The position numbers were made by a program, and so were the translations under genes. 20,551 nt of DNA from a virus. The notes under the pieces were generated by a model. That model worked only from the letters and a program-made list of their open reading frames with translations. It was not told the DNA's origin and searched no databases. Location: positions 1 through 20,551 of IMG/VR virus record IMGVR_UViG_3300028392_000342; one strand, given 5' to 3'. Each line of letters opens with the position of its first letter. The first letter of the stretch is position 1. Shown in pieces: positions 15,924-20,551 of the stretch.

Positions 15924-15926
15924 ATA
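15919..15926 (+). promoter_or_regulatory. Consensus late promoter TATAAATA overlapping a stop codon
   Basis: The exact T4 late consensus spans the TAA stop (15921-15923) of the previous fibre gene. It ends 5 nt before ATG 15932. With T4 geometry (box about -13 to -6) transcription would start at or near the A of that ATG. Confidence 0.72.
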
Positions 15927-15931
15927 CAATT

Positions 15932-17983
15932 ATGTCAACACAAGTTCAAATACGAAGAGGTAATACAGCACAAACATCAACCTTTACAGGTGTTGTTGCT
16001 GAACTTACTGTAGATACAGATAAAAAAACAATAGTTGTCCATGACGGGTCAACTGCTGGTGGTATTCCTCTAGCTAGAGAAAATGCAAGTAATACCACTG
16101 GTTCATATGCTAACTCTGCGTATGCAACTGCCAATTCTGCACAGTCATATGCTAACGCAGCTTTTGCGACCGCAAATACTACAGCAGCTGCTGGCACTTA
16201 TGGTAACTCTGCATTTGGTGTTGCTAACTCAGCCGCTAGTTATGCCAATTCAGGATTCATAACAGCTAATAGCGCTGGTGTATATGCAAATAGTGCGTTT
16301 GCTGCGGCAAATGCGGCCAGTGCAACTGACGCTACGCAAAATACCAATATTACAAATGCTGGTACATATGCCAACTCAGCATTTACAACTGCAAACAGTT
16401 CTGGTGTTTATGCTAACTCCGCATTTGCAGCCGCTAATGCAGCTACTGCGACTGATGCTACACAAAATACAAATATCACCTCAGCCGCAACATATGCTAA
16501 TGGTGCTTTTGTAACTGCTAACAATGCGGTAACATCAACAAATGGTAATATAGCTTGGGCTACTGCTAATTCAGCTGCAACTTATGCTAATTCTTCCTTC
16601 TTAGCAGCTAATACTCCAAGTTATACTGCTAACTCAGCTGCAATTTATGCTAACGGTGCATTTACAACTGCTAATAATGCTTTAACTGCTTCAAATGGTT
16701 CCATTGCATGGTCTACTGCTAACTCAGCCGCTAGTTATGCCAATTCAGGATTTGCTGTTGCCAATTCTGCTGGTTCATATGCTAACTCCGCTTTTGCTGT
16801 AGCAAATAATGGTGTTGGTATTGATGTTACACAGAATACTAATATTACAAACGCTGGTACATATGCTAATGCGGCTTTCTTAGTTGCTAATACTCCAACT
16901 CATGTAGCCAACTCAGCCGCAACATATGCTAACGGTGCTTTCACTCGTGCTAATAATGCAATTAATGCCAACACAGGTGGTACAATTACTGGTGATTTAA
17001 GTATTACAGGTAACTTAACTGTTAGTGGTAACACAAGTTATATTGATACAAGAACAATCACAACACAAGATTCGTTAATTAGACTTGCTAATAATAATAT
17101 TGTTGGTGATGTAATTGATATTGGTTTTTACGGTGTTGCAAATACAAATACAGCTTCACCTAGTGGTACCACATATCACGGATTAATAAGACAAGCTGCT
17201 GGTAATTTTGTATTATTTAAAAATATTAACCAAGATCCAAGTAGTAATGTAGTTAATACTGCGTATATTACTGTTACAAATACTGCAACTTTAATTGCCA
17301 ATGTTCAAGCATATAGTATTACAAGTAATGGGGTTGATGTATTTGTTTACACCACTAATGCTTATACACAAGCAAATACAGCTGCAACAAATGCAACTAA
17401 TGTTGGCACATATGCTAACGCTGCTTTCTTAGCGGCTAATACTCCATCTTATGTTGCTAATAGTGCTGCTAGTTATGCTAATAGTGGATTTGCTGTAGCT
17501 AATAGTGGAAGTTCTTATGCTAACTCAGCTTTTGCTGTAGCAAATAACGGTGTTGGTATTGATACAACTCAAAATACTAATATTACATCAGCTGCATCTT
17601 ACGCTAACTCCGCTTTCTTATCAGCAAATACTCCTAGTAATGTAGCAAACTCTGCGGCTTTGTATGCTAACTCCGCTTTCGCAGCAGCAAACAATTCATC
17701 GTCTGCCGGTTCTTACGGTAACTCTGCATTTGCTGTTGCTAATTCAGCAGCATCTTATGCAAATAGTGGATTTGCTGTTGCTAACTCGGCTGCAACTTAT
17801 GCTAATGGTGCTTTTACCAAAGCAAATACTGATTTTACTAACATAATAATAACAGATGGTACATATGGTAACTCAGCATATTATCCAATCATTACTGTTT
17901 CTGCAAATGGTAGAATTAATGTTGTAACAACTCAAGTAGTAACTGATCCAAGTGCTATCGCATTTGCAATCGCTTTAGGATAA
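15932..17983 (+). CDS. Long YANSxF-repeat fibre protein in the wac (whisker) position
   Basis: 683 residues. The head (about 1-50: QVQIRRGNTAQTSTFTGVVA; ELTVDTDKKTIVVHDGSTAG) is Mtd_N-like. The shaft spans about 55-345 and 485-635, with about twenty YANxxF units. Four copies of TQNTNIT are spaced through it, forming a longer repeat. The middle module (about 348-470: LSITGNLTVSGNTSYIDT; SLIRLANNNIVGDVIDIGFY) is shared with the protein at 12313. The end has YYPIITVSANGRINVVTTQV. It directly precedes gp13, as fibritin (wac) does in T4, and its segmented shaft would fit a whisker or fibre. However, no fibritin foldon is seen, so this is an inference from order only. No good Shine-Dalgarno precedes the start. 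Confidence 0.85.
   Translation: MSTQVQIRRGNTAQTSTFTGVVAELTVDTDKKTIVVHDGSTAGGIPLARENASNTTGSYANSAYATANSAQSYANAAFATANTTAAAGTYGNSAFGVANSAASYANSGFITANSAGVYANSAFAAANAASATDATQNTNITNAGTYANSAFTTANSSGVYANSAFAAANAATATDATQNTNITSAATYANGAFVTANNAVTSTNGNIAWATANSAATYANSSFLAANTPSYTANSAAIYANGAFTTANNALTASNGSIAWSTANSAASYANSGFAVANSAGSYANSAFAVANNGVGIDVTQNTNITNAGTYANAAFLVANTPTHVANSAATYANGAFTRANNAINANTGGTITGDLSITGNLTVSGNTSYIDTRTITTQDSLIRLANNNIVGDVIDIGFYGVANTNTASPSGTTYHGLIRQAAGNFVLFKNINQDPSSNVVNTAYITVTNTATLIANVQAYSITSNGVDVFVYTTNAYTQANTAATNATNVGTYANAAFLAANTPSYVANSAASYANSGFAVANSGSSYANSAFAVANNGVGIDTTQNTNITSAASYANSAFLSANTPSNVANSAALYANSAFAAANNSSSAGSYGNSAFAVANSAASYANSGFAVANSAATYANGAFTKANTDFTNIIITDGTYGNSAYYPIITVSANGRINVVTTQVVTDPSAIAFAIALG
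16096..16960 (+). repeat. YANSxF arrays with a longer TQNTNIT super-repeat, array 6
   Basis: About twelve YANxxF units. Two successive copies of a roughly 46-residue unit (GVYANSAFAAANAA, then ATDATQNTNIT, then TYANxAF) lie near 16275-16400 and 16413-16510. A TQNTNIT variant recurs near 16825. Confidence 0.8.
17380..17832 (+). repeat. YANSxF coding repeats, array 7
   Basis: About eight units, with a TQNTNIT copy near 17565-17590. It is separated from array 6 by the beta module. Confidence 0.8.
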
Positions 17984-17986
17984 AAT

Positions 17987-18943
17987 ATGGCAAAACCAGC
18001 AACAAGAGCACAATACAAAACATACTGTTTAAGAGAACTTGGTTTTCCTGTTATTGAAATTAATGTGGATGATGACCAAGTTGATGACCGTATTGATGAA
18101 GCCTTATCATTTTGGAATGACTATCATTTTGATGGCCAACAAAAAATGTATATGAAACATCAGATTACGGCAGAAGATATTAATCGCCGTTGGATTTATT
18201 GTCCAGATGCTGTATCATTTGTCACAGGTATATTTCCGTTTGACCAATCTGGTGCGTCTATCAATATGTTTGATTTGCGTTATCAGTTGCGTTTACATGA
18301 CCTGTATGATTTTACATCTGTATCATATGTGTCATATGAAATTACTATGCAACATATTCGTACATTGAATTTATTGTTCTCTGGCACACCACAATTTAGA
18401 TTTAACCGTCATCAAAATAAAGTATTCCTTGATATTGATTGGACAAGAGATGTTCTTGTTGGCCAATATGTCGTTGTTGAATGTTATCGTAAACTTGTAC
18501 CTGATACAGTAACATTAACAGGCACAATGACTTATAATGCAGCTTCAAATACAATTATTGGTTATGGTACAACATTTGACCAAGAAATTTTAGAAAATGA
18601 TTTTATTACTTTGAATACTGTTGATACTATTCAAGTAGCTGCAATCAACTCACCAACATCTATTACTGTTCGTGGTCCTTTTGCTAATAGTGCATCTAAT
18701 ACTACTGCAACTATTGCTGGTAACTCTGATGTTTGGAATGATAGATATTTGAAAAAATATGGATCCGCATTAATCAAAAGGCAATGGGGTTCTAATTTGA
18801 AAAAGTTTGGTGGTATACAAATGCCTGGCGGTGTAGTATTAAATGGCCAACAAATATATGATGAAGCTGTTGCTGAAATAAAAGAGCTTGAAGAAGAAAT
18901 GTATGTTGTTAATGCATTACCAACCGAAATAATGATGGGTTGA
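17987..18943 (+). CDS. gp13: Neck protein gp13
   Basis: This 318-residue protein is recognised as T4-like gp13, a head-completion and neck protein that joins the filled capsid to the tail with gp14. The opening (RAQYKTYCLRELGFPVIEIN) and the acidic segment VDDDQVDDRIDEALSFWNDY (about 27-46) are hallmark motifs of marine T4-like gp13. Later conserved parts are FLDIDWTRDVLVGQYVVVEC (about 147-166) and YLKKYGSALIKRQWGSNLKK (about 254-273), then GGVVLNGQQIYDEAVAEIKE. Between them, residues about 174-246 form a beta-rich, Thr/Asn-rich segment (TYNAASNTIIGYGTTFDQEI; SPTSITVRGPFANSAS) that looks like an added small domain. The start follows the previous stop by 3 nt, with AGGA close upstream. T4 gp13 has 309 residues, a similar total length. 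Confidence 0.9.
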   Translation: MAKPATRAQYKTYCLRELGFPVIEINVDDDQVDDRIDEALSFWNDYHFDGQQKMYMKHQITAEDINRRWIYCPDAVSFVTGIFPFDQSGASINMFDLRYQLRLHDLYDFTSVSYVSYEITMQHIRTLNLLFSGTPQFRFNRHQNKVFLDIDWTRDVLVGQYVVVECYRKLVPDTVTLTGTMTYNAASNTIIGYGTTFDQEILENDFITLNTVDTIQVAAINSPTSITVRGPFANSASNTTATIAGNSDVWNDRYLKKYGSALIKRQWGSNLKKFGGIQMPGGVVLNGQQIYDEAVAEIKELEEEMYVVNALPTEIMMG

Positions 18944-18949
18944 TAATGA

Positions 18950-19840
18950 ATGGCAACGAATCTATACTTTAATAATTTCCCTGTAAATCAAATTACCAGC
19001 GAGCAATTGCTGGTGGAAGACCTCGTCATTGAGGCTATGCAAATTCATGGCATGGATGTATATTATATGCCAAGAAGTTCTGGTGATTCTGTAGATATGT
19101 TATATGGTGAAGACCCATTAAAACAATATACAGCTGCATATCCACTTGAGATGTACCTTGAAGATGTTACGGGTATGGAAGGCGAAGGCGATTTTATGTC
19201 CAAATTTGGGCTTGAAATTCGTGATGAGATGACTTTGTTAGTATCTCGCCGTAGATTTGTATTTACAGTAAATCAACATAGACCAAATGAAGGTGATTTG
19301 GTTTATATTCCATTAATTCAAAACTTCTTTGAAATTACTTTTGTTGAGCATGAAAATAATCAAGCAATGTATTATACATTAGGCCGTGGTCGTGGCGGTA
19401 ATGTTTATGTCTATGCTTTAAAAATGAAACAATGGGTATTCTCTAATGAGCTTGTACTCACAGGTAATGCAGAAATTGATGGACAAATTAAAGATGCTTA
19501 TCCAAGAACACAACTCTCTTTATCTGCTGGTGGTTCAGGAATATTTGTACCTGATGAAATAGTTTATCAAGGTGCTAATTTAGCATCCGCAACAGCAACA
19601 GCAACTGTTCACAACTATGTTACTGGTTCTCTACTTAACATTTATCGTACTACAGGAACATTTGCAACTTCCACCACAGTTAAAGGAAGCACAAGTGGTG
19701 CAATATGGAATGTTAGTGCTACTTCTGATACTACCACAATGGATAATGCATTTGAAGATGTTATTGACAATAATAGAATTGAAGGTGAAGCCGATAATGT
19801 TATTGACTTTACAGAACACAACCCATTTGGTGAAGCATAA
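18950..19840 (+). CDS. gp14: Neck protein gp14
   Basis: This 296-residue protein is recognised as gp14, the partner of gp13 in the T4-type neck. Diagnostic parts are YFNNFPVNQITSEQLLVEDL (about 6-25), DVYYMPRSSGDSVDMLYGED (about 36-55), EGDFMSKFGLEIRDEMTLLV (about 79-98) and GDLVYIPLIQNFFEITFVEH (about 115-134). The C-terminal part (about 196-262: IFVPDEIVYQGANLASATAT; IYRTTGTFATSTTVKGSTSG) is a beta-rich module before the final EHNPFGEA. T4 gp14 is shorter (256 residues), which fits an added segment. ATG 18950 was chosen over ATG 18946 (other frame, 8 codons). The gene lies 6 nt after gp13, and its stop overlaps the start of gp15. Confidence 0.9.
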   Translation: MATNLYFNNFPVNQITSEQLLVEDLVIEAMQIHGMDVYYMPRSSGDSVDMLYGEDPLKQYTAAYPLEMYLEDVTGMEGEGDFMSKFGLEIRDEMTLLVSRRRFVFTVNQHRPNEGDLVYIPLIQNFFEITFVEHENNQAMYYTLGRGRGGNVYVYALKMKQWVFSNELVLTGNAEIDGQIKDAYPRTQLSLSAGGSGIFVPDEIVYQGANLASATATATVHNYVTGSLLNIYRTTGTFATSTTVKGSTSGAIWNVSATSDTTTMDNAFEDVIDNNRIEGEADNVIDFTEHNPFGEA

Positions 19841-20551
19841 TGCTAGGTAACGCACACTTTTATAATCGTACCATACGCAAAATTGTTGTTGGGTTTGGCA
19901 CAATGTTTAACGATATATTATTAACTCGTTATTCAAAAGATGGTTCTACTGCACACGAAATAACAAAAGTGCCATTAAATTATGGCGCAAAAGAAAAATA
20001 TTTGGTTCGTATCAATAGTGATCCAACTTTAACAAAATCAATTGCTACAACTGTACCACGCATGAGTTTTAACTTAGATGGTATGTCGTATGATAATAGC
20101 AGAAAACAACAAACCACATTACAGAATTTTGGTTTTAGTTCAGGTTCATTTACAACTCAGTATGCTCCTATACCGTATAATTTTGATTTTAGTCTTTCAA
20201 TATATGTTCGTAATACTGAAGATGGTACACAAATACTAGAACAAATTTTACCGTTTTTCACACCAGATTTTACGATTACCATGGACTTTATTGCATCTAT
20301 GGATCAAACATATGATATGCCTGTAATCTTAAATTCAGTTACACCTGAAGTAGATTATGAAGGTGAGTTAATGAATACACGATTGATTATTTGGAATCTT
20401 TCATTTACTGCAAAAGCATACATTTGGCCACCAGTTAAAACACCATCAGCTGGTAAAATGATTACGCAAGCTAATGTTAACATATATACAGATTCAACCA
20501 ATTTAGATGCACAAAAAGTTTATGTAAATTACAATACAGGTAGTGGTGTTT
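19840..20551 (+). CDS. gp15: Tail completion/sheath stabilizer protein gp15, 3' end missing
   Basis: The frame opens at ATG 19840, overlapping the gp14 stop by one base, and runs to the window end (237 residues visible). It matches T4-like gp15, the protein that caps the finished tail tube and sheath and receives the head neck. Recognisable segments are GNAHFYNRTIRKIVVGFGTM (about 3-22), VPLNYGAKEKYLVRINSDP, TVPRMSFNLDGMSYDNSRKQ, YAPIPYNFDFSLSIYVRNTE, ILEQILPFFTPDFTITMDF and the late segment SFTAKAYIWPPVKTP. T4 gp15 has 272 residues, so perhaps the last 10-15% is missing. Gene order gp13-gp14-gp15 supports the call. Confidence 0.92.
   Translation, partial: MLGNAHFYNRTIRKIVVGFGTMFNDILLTRYSKDGSTAHEITKVPLNYGAKEKYLVRINSDPTLTKSIATTVPRMSFNLDGMSYDNSRKQQTTLQNFGFSSGSFTTQYAPIPYNFDFSLSIYVRNTEDGTQILEQILPFFTPDFTITMDFIASMDQTYDMPVILNSVTPEVDYEGELMNTRLIIWNLSFTAKAYIWPPVKTPSAGKMITQANVNIYTDSTNLDAQKVYVNYNTGSGV

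Noticed and set aside
14511-17983. Diversity-generating retroelement linked to the Mtd-like fibre heads
   Set aside because: No reverse transcriptase, no template/variable repeat pair and no C-type lectin end are visible; only the N-terminal head type is similar.
18946-18972. Alternative start ATG 18946 for gp14
   Set aside because: It is in another frame and stops after eight codons; ATG 18950 opens the conserved gp14 frame.

Overview
The window is a dense structural-gene region of a T4-like, contractile-tailed phage (myovirus) of the kind known from marine and freshwater bacteria. All 19 genes lie on the + strand. They are nearly gapless, several share a TAATG stop/start overlap, and the short gaps carry T4-type late promoter boxes (TATAAATA, CATAAATA, CTAAATA). 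The right end is the neck and tail-completion set gp13-gp14-gp15 in T4 order. The DNA is A+T-rich except in the glycine-coding stretches. The host cannot be named from this sequence; the closest remembered relatives of these proteins are T4-like cyanophages and pelagiphages.

Region A (1-8524) is a tail-fibre and receptor-binding cassette. It starts with two glycine-rich adhesin-like genes, the first cut by the window edge. Next come a small conserved protein, a second small protein with a QLDMLW motif, and a fibre with a YANSxF repeat shaft. A 1165-residue mosaic follows (two glycine-rich domains, a LamG-like domain holding a second LamG-like domain, and a SPRY-like domain), then a 349-residue protein of a widespread phage fibre domain. 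The last gene is a paralog of the first small protein, so two related genes bracket the cassette. It closes with a clear intrinsic terminator.

Region B (8546-17983) opens with two late promoter boxes. It holds a small protein that appears to start at an AUC codon, a 71-residue protein, an 848-residue fibre-like protein, a 186-residue virion protein, and three more YANSxF-repeat fibres (556, 470 and 683 residues) with a coiled-coil protein between the first two. The 683-residue gene directly precedes gp13, the place of the fibritin whisker gene wac in T4. Four genes in this block end in the same C-terminal GGxF motif.

Region C (17987-20551) encodes gp13, gp14 and most of gp15, which join head to tail. 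Both neck proteins appear to carry extra beta-rich segments.

Together the genes would build the baseplate-proximal fibres and whiskers and then the head-tail joint, all expressed late. The most notable observations are the apparent AUC start, the LamG domain nested between PFT repeats, the paralogs bracketing the cassette, the repeat architecture shared by five proteins, and a late promoter placed so that the mRNA may be leaderless. I saw no tRNA, CRISPR array, insertion sequence or integrase.
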